5,010 nucleotides of DNA, from contig CALKYI010000117.1 in NCBI GenBank assembly GCA_938003665.1, forward strand, positions 1-5,010, read 5' to 3'. The translations under genes were made by a program, and so were the position numbers. Source of the DNA: an uncultured Flavobacteriales bacterium (GTDB taxonomy: Bacteria; Bacteroidota; Bacteroidia; Flavobacteriales_D; Sanyastnellaceae). The first letter of the stretch is position 1; every line of letters starts with the position of its first letter. A model generated the notes under the pieces. The model was not told the origin of the DNA and did no database searches. It saw only the letters and a list, made by a program, of their open reading frames with translations. This document shows positions 1 through 5,010 of this stretch, piece by piece.

Positions 1-610
1 GATCCACGCCTTCACGGTGAAACGAATTGACCACATGGTACAGAATGCCGTCGCCCGCGACATCTTCCGTAACGGAACACCAACGCAAGGCCTCCTCATC
101 GAATCGCATCATCAACGCGCGGCCGTGGGCCAGGTCGATCTGGACGGTGTGCGCATGTGCGCCAGTCCGGACCTCGTTCATGCCCGACTCAATCGCCGCG
201 AGTGTGGTCGAGGTCCATTGACCGAGCGGAAAGGCTTTCAAAAACAAATCATCGCTGCCGAAGTGGCCTGATTCAATCAGTGCCAATCCCTCGCCCAATC
301 GATCGGAGAAAAACGTTCGGCTGGTCAGGGCCTGGTCATGCGGCCCGTGGTGCAGGTCCAACACCTGCGATTCAATTCCCTCCGCCACTGCCGCCGGCAT
401 GAGCGAACACACCGGGCGGAGCAAACTCAGTTTGACCGCGGTGGCGGACGCAAAACGACGTGAAAGCTTTGTGAGGGCCCCTATTTCCGAATCCACACCG
501 TGGTCTGAAATGCCATGGGCATCCGCGGCAACCCAATGCACACGTTCGCCATCCCAGCCAATCAGCAGGGTGCCTTCAAACGCGGTAGGATCAGTTTCGC
601 CAGTTACCAT
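1..610 (-). CDS. DUF3822-family protein, C-terminus cut off by the window edge
   Basis: About 203 codons are open from an ATG at 608-610 to the left edge, so the stop is outside the window. The visible protein has no signal peptide or membrane helix and is predicted cytoplasmic. It starts with a strand-rich stretch (FEGTLLIGWDGERVHWVAAD), then has SLMPAAVAEG near residue 70, and ends in LYHVVNSFHREGVD. This order resembles DUF3822: an N-terminal strand pair, a 'lvP..lf' segment, and a closing 'NsF....eD.lYy' segment. From memory that family is about 260-280 residues with an actin-like ATPase-type fold, is nearly confined to Bacteroidota, and often sits beside rsmD and coaD; its function is unknown. 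The missing C-terminal part would be about 60-70 residues. The ATG lies inside the end of the upstream membrane-protein gene (20-base overlap), which suggests translational coupling. The family assignment rests on pattern recall, not on a search. Confidence 0.72.
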   Translation of the reverse strand, partial: MVTGETDPTAFEGTLLIGWDGERVHWVAADAHGISDHGVDSEIGALTKLSRRFASATAVKLSLLRPVCSLMPAAVAEGIESQVLDLHHGPHDQALTSRTFFSDRLGEGLALIESGHFGSDDLFLKAFPLGQWTSTTLAAIESGMNEVRTGAHAHTVQIDLAHGRALMMRFDEEALRWCSVTEDVAGDGILYHVVNSFHREGVD

Positions 611-1472
611 CGGTGTGCGCTTCCGTCAGGGAGCCAAACCGCAAGGTATCTTTTTTTACTTTCTCCCGACCGAATGGCGTGGGGTCCTTGACCAAAACGG
701 TTGAGAGGGTCAAGCCACCTGACTCGACGCTGTCGGTTTCGAGCAAGAAACGCTCGCCGGTGAGCGGGTTGAACCAGAGGCTGTCCACAGCTACACGCGG
801 CAGGCGCTTGGCTGCGCGAATTTCTGGCGTGAAGTTTTCCGCGTAAAAAGAGGTGTAGATGACGTCGCGGACCTTGTAGGTGGTGCTGTCCGATGAGATG
901 AGGTCGAGGAAGGCGTCTTCCGTCAGGCCCAATTCTTCGGCCTTGGGGCCGAGTTCATCCCGTGTCAGCACCAACCCCATCTCGCGGCTCTTGTCTTCAG
1001 GCAAGGTGTCGTTGAATGAACCCATGTTGAAGCTCACAGGAATGACTTCCTGGTACAAGAACGTCTGGAGCGAGTCGAAGTCGTTGCAGTAAATGCCGTA
1101 GATGTCATGGTACGCGTCTTGCGCATCGCGGATGTCCTTTAACGCTTGGACGGTTTCGGAGTCGATGCGCGCCTTCAATTCCCGGAACTCGATTTCCTCA
1201 TCCACGCTGTAAAACACTTCGTACCCCAACCACAGGGCGGAGACCGTACCCACGGCCATCATAATGCGGTAGTGCTTGCCATTCAAGCGCTCCAACACCA
1301 CCGGCATGGCCAGCACTGCAACGGCGATCAAGGCCAATGAAGCCAAAAGCATGGCAGTGGGTTGGCTTTCCAATTCGTCGCCGCTCAGGTACTTGACCAA
1401 GAAGCTCAAACCCGCGAAAAACAGGAAAATCGAGACAACGTACTTGTTGATTTCTTTGAAGAAGGTATCCAT
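591..1472 (-). CDS. Membrane protein of unknown function, three N-terminal helices plus soluble tail (Bacteroidota type)
   Basis: The complete protein has 293 residues. Three hydrophobic segments lie at about residues 11-29, 40-60 and 67-87, followed by an acidic helical stretch (about 91-123) and a soluble domain to the end. The segment at 111-139 (LKDIRDAQDAYHDIYGIY, then DFDSLQTFL) follows the pattern 'I.daq.ay...yG.Y...fd.L' that recurs in pilin-like and other small secreted or membrane-anchored domains. The tail ends in DTLRFGSLTEAHTDGNW, which I recall from conserved hypothetical membrane proteins of Bacteroidota. There is no catalytic motif and no heme or metal motif; C129 is the only cysteine. 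The start is the ATG at 1470-1472, directly before the first helix, with no Shine-Dalgarno sequence. It is the first gene of an operon with the DUF3822 gene and has a good candidate promoter at 1528-1558. A structural or envelope role is possible but not shown by the sequence. Confidence 0.85.
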   Translation of the reverse strand: MDTFFKEINKYVVSIFLFFAGLSFLVKYLSGDELESQPTAMLLASLALIAVAVLAMPVVLERLNGKHYRIMMAVGTVSALWLGYEVFYSVDEEIEFRELKARIDSETVQALKDIRDAQDAYHDIYGIYCNDFDSLQTFLYQEVIPVSFNMGSFNDTLPEDKSREMGLVLTRDELGPKAEELGLTEDAFLDLISSDSTTYKVRDVIYTSFYAENFTPEIRAAKRLPRVAVDSLWFNPLTGERFLLETDSVESGGLTLSTVLVKDPTPFGREKVKKDTLRFGSLTEAHTDGNWRN

Positions 1473-1527
1473 CGAATTTCATTCAAGGGGCGTCGGCGCG
1501 TGGCGCTTCAGCCGTGTAAACCGGATG

Positions 1528-1558
1528 CGAATCTACGACGATTCCCGACGTCCTCAAA
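1528..1558 (-). promoter_or_regulatory. Candidate Bacteroidota-type promoter of the membrane protein/DUF3822 operon
   Basis: On the minus strand there is TTTG (1555-1558), a 19-base spacer, then TAGATTCG (1528-1535). This fits the Bacteroidota -33/-7 pattern (TTTG, about 19-21 bases, TAnnTTTG) with one mismatch in the -7 box. Transcription would start near 1520-1523, giving a leader of about 50 bases before the ATG at 1472. No start site was measured. Confidence 0.5.
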
Positions 1559-1579
1559 TTCCACAGGTGAGGAAGTTTC

Positions 1580-1611
1580 TTTCATTGGAACACCCCCGCC
1601 ACCTACCTTCG
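1580..1611 (+). promoter_or_regulatory. Weak candidate promoter of the helicase gene
   Basis: TACCTTCG at 1604-1611 differs from the -7 consensus TAnnTTTG at one fixed base. A -33 partner could be TTTC at 1580-1583 (20-base spacer) or TTG at 1585-1587 (16-base spacer). The box ends only 5 bases before the chosen ATG, so the transcript would start at or very near the start codon. No better candidate was found between 1473 and 1616. Confidence 0.3.
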
Positions 1612-1616
1612 CTTTC

Positions 1617-3065
1617 ATGGTTGAATCCACCGCTCAAATCGAGGCGTTTGTCGACAGCATAGCGCGGCATTTTCCCCATGCGCCGACCGACGGCCAAGGG
1701 CGGTTGATTCACGCGCTCGCTCGGTTCCACTTCAGCACCCAGCCGCGATGCGCCATCATGATCCGCGGGTACGCAGGCACCGGTAAAACCACGAGCGTCG
1801 GCGCCTTGGTGCGGGTCCTCCGCGAATACGGACAACGCCCCGTGCTGTTGGCTCCCACCGGGCGGGCGGCCAAGGTGATGCAATCGTACGCCCACCTATA
1901 CGCTTCGACCATTCACCGGCTCATTTACCGCACCAAGCGGAGCGGCGACGGCAATCCCGCGTTCGGCCTCGCGCCCAACACCCGCGAAAACACCGTATTC
2001 ATCGTCGACGAAGCTTCGATGATCGGGGAAGGGCGCACGCGGAGCGATGGCGGCGGCATGCAGTACCGAAGCCTGCTGGATGACCTCATGGAATTCGTAT
2101 TCAGCGGCGAAGGGTGCCGGCTCGTTTTGGTCGGTGACGACGCGCAGTTGCCGCCGGTGGGTGAATCCGAAAGCCCCGCCCTGAATGAAAAGCAGATGCG
2201 CCGCGATTTCGCTCTGACCGTGGCCACCGTGCGCTTGACCGATGTGGTGCGGCAAGAAATGGACAGCGGCATCCTCTTCAATGCGCACCGGTTGCGCTTG
2301 CAAATCGAGGCGGGTGAAGCGCGCTGGCCGCAATTCAAAATCGACGGGATGAGCGACATCCGGCGGATCAACGGATACGACTTGCAGGAGTACATCGAAA
2401 CGGCATTCGACCAGCACGGTGAGGACAACGTGGCCATCATCACCCGGTCGAATAAGCGCGCCCAAGCATTCAACCAGCAAATTCGCCACCGCATCTTGTG
2501 GCGCGAGGAAAGTCTTGAAGCCGGCGACCGGTTGATGGTCGTCAAAAACAACTACCACTGGCTCGCCTCCGTGGATGCCGTGCCCACCTCGCTCCTGGCC
2601 AATGGCGATGTAGTCGTCGTGACCAAAGTCCTCAAGCGGTTCGAACGCTACGGCGTGCAATTTGCGCAAGTCGAGGTGGAATTTGCGGATGCTCCAGATT
2701 GGGGCGTATTCGAAGTGACCGTCAACCTCAGCGTTTTGGAATCCGACCTGCCGTCCATCCCTTACGCCGATGTGCAGATCCTGCAAGAGGCGATTGCGGA
2801 AGATTACATCCACCTCGGATCGAAGTCCGCGATCCTCAAGGCCGTGAAAGCCGACGAGTGCTACCAGGCGCTGCAGGTCAAATTCGCCTGGTCGCTTACC
2901 TGCCACAAAGCCCAAGGCGGTCAATGGCAATCCGTCATCATCGACCCGGGCTACGTCACCGAAGACACATTGAACACCGAATGGCTCCGATGGCTCTACA
3001 CGGCGTTTACCCGGGCGCAAACGGAGTTGGCCCTGCTGAATTTCTCGGACGATTTTTTTGAATGA
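1617..3065 (+). CDS. ATP-dependent RecD/Dda-like DNA helicase (superfamily 1B, UvrD_C_2 C-terminal domain)
   Basis: This 482-residue cytoplasmic protein is expected to unwind DNA 5'-3' using ATP, in repair, recombination or replication restart. Motifs in order: Walker A GYAGTGKTT (51-59, K57), motif Ia LLAPTGRAAKVM (77-88), TIHRLIY (98-104), Walker B VFIVDEASMI (127-136), motif III LVLVGDDAQLPPVG (169-182), the arginine motif LTDVVRQ (207-213), an SH3-like stretch around GDRLMVVKNNY (303-313), LTCHKAQGGQW (427-437) and motif VI LYTAFTRA (460-467). Every core motif is intact. It lacks the long N-terminal extension of RecD2 and the RecBC-binding context of true RecD, so it is one of the short stand-alone helicases common in Bacteroidota and often mislabelled 'endonuclease'; no nuclease motif is visible. 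The frame is open upstream to 1362, but that part is antisense to the membrane-protein gene and has no family-like sequence, so I chose the ATG at 1617. The stop runs straight into a terminator. Confidence 0.93.
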   Translation: MVESTAQIEAFVDSIARHFPHAPTDGQGRLIHALARFHFSTQPRCAIMIRGYAGTGKTTSVGALVRVLREYGQRPVLLAPTGRAAKVMQSYAHLYASTIHRLIYRTKRSGDGNPAFGLAPNTRENTVFIVDEASMIGEGRTRSDGGGMQYRSLLDDLMEFVFSGEGCRLVLVGDDAQLPPVGESESPALNEKQMRRDFALTVATVRLTDVVRQEMDSGILFNAHRLRLQIEAGEARWPQFKIDGMSDIRRINGYDLQEYIETAFDQHGEDNVAIITRSNKRAQAFNQQIRHRILWREESLEAGDRLMVVKNNYHWLASVDAVPTSLLANGDVVVVTKVLKRFERYGVQFAQVEVEFADAPDWGVFEVTVNLSVLESDLPSIPYADVQILQEAIAEDYIHLGSKSAILKAVKADECYQALQVKFAWSLTCHKAQGGQWQSVIIDPGYVTEDTLNTEWLRWLYTAFTRAQTELALLNFSDDFFE

Positions 3066-3093
3066 AAAAAGCCTCCACTGTGGGAGGCTTTTT
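3066..3093. terminator. Bidirectional intrinsic terminator between the helicase and ndk
   Basis: A perfect GC-rich stem, GCCTCC (3071-3076) with GGAGGC (3083-3088), encloses a 6-base loop. It is flanked by five A (3066-3070) that pair with five T (3089-3093). On the plus strand the T-run ends helicase transcription, starting one base after its TGA. On the minus strand the A-run becomes a T-run (six T) and ends ndk, whose stop is about 20 bases away. The placement between two convergent genes fits double use. Confidence 0.92.
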
Positions 3094-3113
3094 CTAAAGG
3101 TAGGTGTTGTCGC

Positions 3114-3533
3114 TTAGGCGAGTTCGCGTGCGCTGAAGTAAAACGCGCCTTCGATGGCGGCGTTCTCATCGCTATCCGAGCCGTGAACAGCGTTGGCTGC
3201 GATGCTCTCGGCAAAGTCCGCGCGGATGGTTCCGGGCGCTGCTTCGGCCGGGTTGGTGGCACCGATGAGGGTACGGAAATCCGCTACCGCATTGTCCTTT
3301 TCGAGGATGGCGGCGACGATGGGTCCGCTGCTCATGTACTCCGTCAATTCACCGAAGAATGGACGCTCAGCGTGAACGGCGTAGAATGCTTTGGCATCGT
3401 CAATGCTCAATTGCGTCCACTTCATCGCCTTGATGGAGAATCCAGCTTCGATGATGCGGTCGATGATCTTACCTGTGTGGCCCGCGCTAGTGGCATCGGG
3501 CTTGATCATGGTGAATGTGCGGTTTGTGGCCAT
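3114..3533 (-). CDS. ndk: Nucleoside diphosphate kinase
   Basis: Moves the terminal phosphate of ATP to other nucleoside diphosphates through a phosphohistidine, keeping the cytoplasmic (d)NTP pools balanced. The 139-residue length is normal for a bacterial Ndk. The catalytic signature NAVHGSDS is present with the phosphorylated histidine at H117. The other active-site residues are in the usual places: K11 (MIKPDA), Y51, F59/F60, R87 (DFRTLIGATNP), T93, R104, N114 and E128. The start at 3531-3533 is the ATG of MATNRTFTMIKPDA, the typical N-terminus. It is transcribed toward the helicase, shares a terminator with it, and is divergent from rocD. A -7-like element lies 22 bases upstream. Nothing in the gene is unusual. 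Confidence 0.98.
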   Translation of the reverse strand: MATNRTFTMIKPDATSAGHTGKIIDRIIEAGFSIKAMKWTQLSIDDAKAFYAVHAERPFFGELTEYMSSGPIVAAILEKDNAVADFRTLIGATNPAEAAPGTIRADFAESIAANAVHGSDSDENAAIEGAFYFSARELA

Positions 3534-3555
3534 GGTATCAGTTTGATTTGCGGTG

Positions 3556-3563
3556 CAAAAGTA
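3556..3563 (-). promoter_or_regulatory. Candidate -7 element of the ndk promoter
   Basis: On the minus strand TACTTTTG matches TAnnTTTG at every fixed base. It ends 22 bases before the ndk ATG, so the leader would be about 15-18 bases. No clear TTTG or TTG lies 17-23 bases further upstream, so the -33 half is weak or absent. There is no Shine-Dalgarno sequence in the leader. Confidence 0.5.
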
Positions 3564-3591
3564 CTCCGCATTTCTTTATTCGGCATGTTTT

Positions 3592-3601
3592 GGGAATTCC
3601 C
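3592..3601. repeat. Perfect 10-base palindrome in the ndk/rocD divergent region
   Basis: GGGAATTCCC lies about 30 bases upstream of the ndk -7 element and about 47 bases upstream of the rocD -7 element. A palindrome between two divergent promoters could be a regulator site, but 10 bases is short and no second copy was seen in the window. Confidence 0.2.
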
Positions 3602-3647
3602 CCCATCAGAATGGCCTTTACAGGCGGTGCTCGGCCTCACCCTATCG

Positions 3648-3655
3648 TATCTTTG
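3648..3655 (+). promoter_or_regulatory. Candidate -7 element of the rocD promoter
   Basis: TATCTTTG matches TAnnTTTG at every fixed base. It ends 4 bases before the ATG at 3660. No good -33 TTTG is present at the expected distance. If real, the mRNA starts at or next to that ATG (leaderless), or translation starts at the in-frame ATG at 3696 or 3702. Confidence 0.42.
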
Positions 3656-3659
3656 GGGC

Positions 3660-4940
3660 ATGAAGTTGACCGTCCCTCAGAGTTCCGCGCAAGCGATGGA
3701 AATGGAGAATGCGCACGGCGCGCACAATTACCACCCCCTACCGGTTGTTTTGGACCGCGGTGAAGGCGTGCACGTGTGGGATATTGAGGGCAAACAGTAC
3801 TTCGATTTCCTCAGCGCGTACTCGGCGGTCAACCAAGGCCATTGCCACCCGAGCATTGTCGGTGCGATGAATGCGCAGGCGGAAAAGCTGACGTTGACGT
3901 CGCGTGCTTTTTACAACAGCAACCTGGGCAAGTACGAACAGTTCGTCACCTCCTATTTTGGTTACGACAAGGTGCTGCCGATGAACACCGGCGCTCAAGC
4001 GGTCGAGACTGCCATCAAAATCGCGCGCAAGTGGGCCTACGATGTCAAGGGCGTTCCTGCGGGCATGGCCAAAATCATAACGTGTGAAGGCAACTTCCAC
4101 GGCCGCACCACCACCATTGTTAGCTTCAGCACTGACACCGATTCAACCGGCGGATTCGGCCCCTTCACCCCGGGGTTTGAAGTCATCCCATATGACGACA
4201 TCGACGCGTTGGAAGCGGCCTTGAAAGACCCCAACGTAGCGGGCTTTATGGTTGAGCCTATCCAAGGAGAAGCCGGTGTATACACCCCTTCAGAAGACTT
4301 CGTTAAGCGGGCGCATGCGGCCTGCCAGGCAGCGGGTGTGTTGTTCATCGCAGACGAAGTCCAAACGGGCATCGCCCGCACCGGATCGCTGCTCGCAACC
4401 TGCGGTAACTGCACCTGCGCCGGTCACTGCGAACGCCAATCCACCTTTGCGAAGGCGGACATCCTGATCCTGGGCAAAGCCCTCTCCGGCGGCGCCTATC
4501 CGGTCAGCGCCGTCTTGGCGGACGACGCCATCATGGGTGTCATCCACCCCGGCCAACACGGGTCCACCTTTGGTGGCAACCCGGTGGCTGCAGAAGTGGG
4601 CATCGCTGCATTGCAGGTGGTGGTTCACGAAAAACTCGCTCAAAATGCCCGGGAACTTGGAGAACATTTCCGCCAGGCCATGCGCGAACTGATTGCCGAA
4701 TCCGACCTACTCACCCACGTCCGCGGCAAGGGCTTGCTCAACGCCGTGGTCATCAACGACACTCCCGACAGCTCTACGGCTTGGGACCTGTGTGTCGCAC
4801 TCAAGGACAACGGGTTACTCGCCAAACCCACCCACGGCAAAATCATTCGTTTTGCCCCGCCGCTCGTCATGACGCGCGAGCAACTGGATGCCTGCATCGG
4901 CATCATCCGCAAGACAGTACTGGAATTTCAAAAAGGCTGA
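3660..4940 (+). CDS. rocD: Ornithine aminotransferase (ornithine--oxo-acid transaminase)
   Basis: A cytoplasmic PLP enzyme that moves the delta-amino group of ornithine to 2-oxoglutarate, giving glutamate-5-semialdehyde and glutamate and so linking arginine breakdown to proline and glutamate. The 426 residues follow human OAT almost throughout: GAHNYHPLP (20-28, Y24 = human Y55), SAYSAVNQGH (Y54 = Y85), NTGAQAVETA (109-118), GNFHGRT (R149 = R180), VEPIQGEAG (E204 = E235), ADEVQTG (D232 = D263), LGKALSGG (K273 = PLP lysine K292), HGSTFGGNP (300-308) and RGKGLLNA (355-362). Y54 and E204 are the residues that set ornithine specificity, so this is a true OAT rather than acetylornithine aminotransferase. 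A 12-residue insertion relative to human carries C248, C251, C253 and C257 shortly before K273. The start at 3660 gives 19 residues before GAHNYHPLP, as usual; the ATG at 3696 is a possible alternative. The frame stays open upstream across ndk, which is not coding. Confidence 0.96.
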   Translation: MKLTVPQSSAQAMEMENAHGAHNYHPLPVVLDRGEGVHVWDIEGKQYFDFLSAYSAVNQGHCHPSIVGAMNAQAEKLTLTSRAFYNSNLGKYEQFVTSYFGYDKVLPMNTGAQAVETAIKIARKWAYDVKGVPAGMAKIITCEGNFHGRTTTIVSFSTDTDSTGGFGPFTPGFEVIPYDDIDALEAALKDPNVAGFMVEPIQGEAGVYTPSEDFVKRAHAACQAAGVLFIADEVQTGIARTGSLLATCGNCTCAGHCERQSTFAKADILILGKALSGGAYPVSAVLADDAIMGVIHPGQHGSTFGGNPVAAEVGIAALQVVVHEKLAQNARELGEHFRQAMRELIAESDLLTHVRGKGLLNAVVINDTPDSSTAWDLCVALKDNGLLAKPTHGKIIRFAPPLVMTREQLDACIGIIRKTVLEFQKG

Positions 4941-4950
4941 GCTGCGCGCT

Positions 4951-5010
4951 TTACAGCCAGCCGTGGCTGGCCATCCACTCGTCGTTGTAGACCTTGCCGA
5001 CGTAGCGGGA
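4951..5010 (-). CDS. C-terminal end of an unidentified protein, rest beyond the right edge
   Basis: On the minus strand an open frame enters from the right edge and ends at a TAA (4951-4953), encoding SRYVGKVYNDEWMASHGWL. All 19 sense codons end in G or C, a pattern expected of a real gene in a GC-rich genome and unlikely by chance. It would be convergent with rocD, with only 10 bases between the two stops and no intrinsic terminator there. I do not recognise the peptide, and no function can be given from 19 residues. Confidence 0.5.
   Translation of the reverse strand, partial: SRYVGKVYNDEWMASHGWL

Noticed and set aside
17..704. Several plus-strand open frames of 60-100 codons at the left end
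   Set aside because: They are mirror frames of the DUF3822 and membrane-protein genes and have no coherent protein features.
1565..1572. Purine-rich AGGTGAGG-like stretch as a Shine-Dalgarno site
   Set aside because: No suitable in-frame start codon lies 5-12 bases downstream, and Bacteroidota rarely rely on such sites.
1362..1616. In-frame 85-codon upstream extension of the helicase
   Set aside because: Its first part is antisense to the membrane-protein gene and the rest is the divergent promoter region; short RecD-like helicases begin near the chosen ATG.
1896..3020. 374-codon open frame on the minus strand inside the helicase gene
   Set aside because: It is antisense to a fully motif-supported helicase; its sequence is low-complexity in style (many H, D, R, F) with no recognisable domain, as expected for a mirror frame in GC-rich coding DNA.
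3183..3659. In-frame 159-codon upstream extension of rocD
   Set aside because: It runs antisense through ndk, has no aminotransferase sequence, and homologues start about 15-20 residues before GAHNYHPLP, which fits the ATG at 3660.
4956..4971. Inverted repeat GCCAGCC-GT-GGCTGGC after rocD as a terminator
   Set aside because: The loop is only 2 bases, no T-run follows on either strand, and it lies within the probable coding end of the next gene.
1..5010. Mobile element, CRISPR, toxin-antitoxin or defence system
   Set aside because: No transposase, integrase, repeat array or paired small genes were seen; the helicase is a stand-alone housekeeping type with no nuclease or defence partner next to it.

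Overview
This window looks like an ordinary chromosomal segment from a GC-rich member of the Bacteroidota, probably close to the Flavobacteriia. Four things point there. (1) A DUF3822-type protein, a family I know almost only from Bacteroidota, lies next to a three-helix membrane protein of a Bacteroidota type. (2) Sequences matching the Bacteroidota -7 promoter element TAnnTTTG sit upstream of genes. (3) No start codon has a convincing Shine-Dalgarno sequence. (4) The proteins resemble Bacteroidota housekeeping enzymes. No RNA gene, CRISPR array, insertion sequence, prophage or defence island is visible.

Layout from left to right. Positions 1-610 (minus strand) hold the first about 203 codons of a DUF3822-family protein whose C-terminus runs off the left edge. 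It overlaps by 20 bases the end of 591-1472 (minus), a membrane protein of unknown function with three N-terminal helices and a conserved-looking extracytoplasmic or cytoplasmic tail; the two form an operon. A divergent promoter region (1473-1616) separates this operon from 1617-3065 (plus), a RecD/Dda-like superfamily 1 DNA helicase with all its motifs. A strong bidirectional terminator (3066-3093) lies between the helicase and the convergent gene ndk (3114-3533, minus), a nucleoside diphosphate kinase. A second divergent region (3534-3659) separates ndk from rocD (3660-4940, plus), an ornithine aminotransferase. The last 60 bases hold the C-terminal end of an unidentified minus-strand gene convergent with rocD.

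The genes do not form one obvious pathway. Ndk balances nucleoside triphosphates, RocD links ornithine/arginine to glutamate semialdehyde and proline, and the helicase handles DNA. The most unusual points are a 12-residue, four-cysteine insertion just before the PLP lysine of RocD, and -7-like promoter elements only 4-5 bases upstream of the chosen starts of both the helicase and rocD, which would imply leaderless (or nearly leaderless) mRNAs or downstream starts. I do not see evidence of a novel multi-gene system here.
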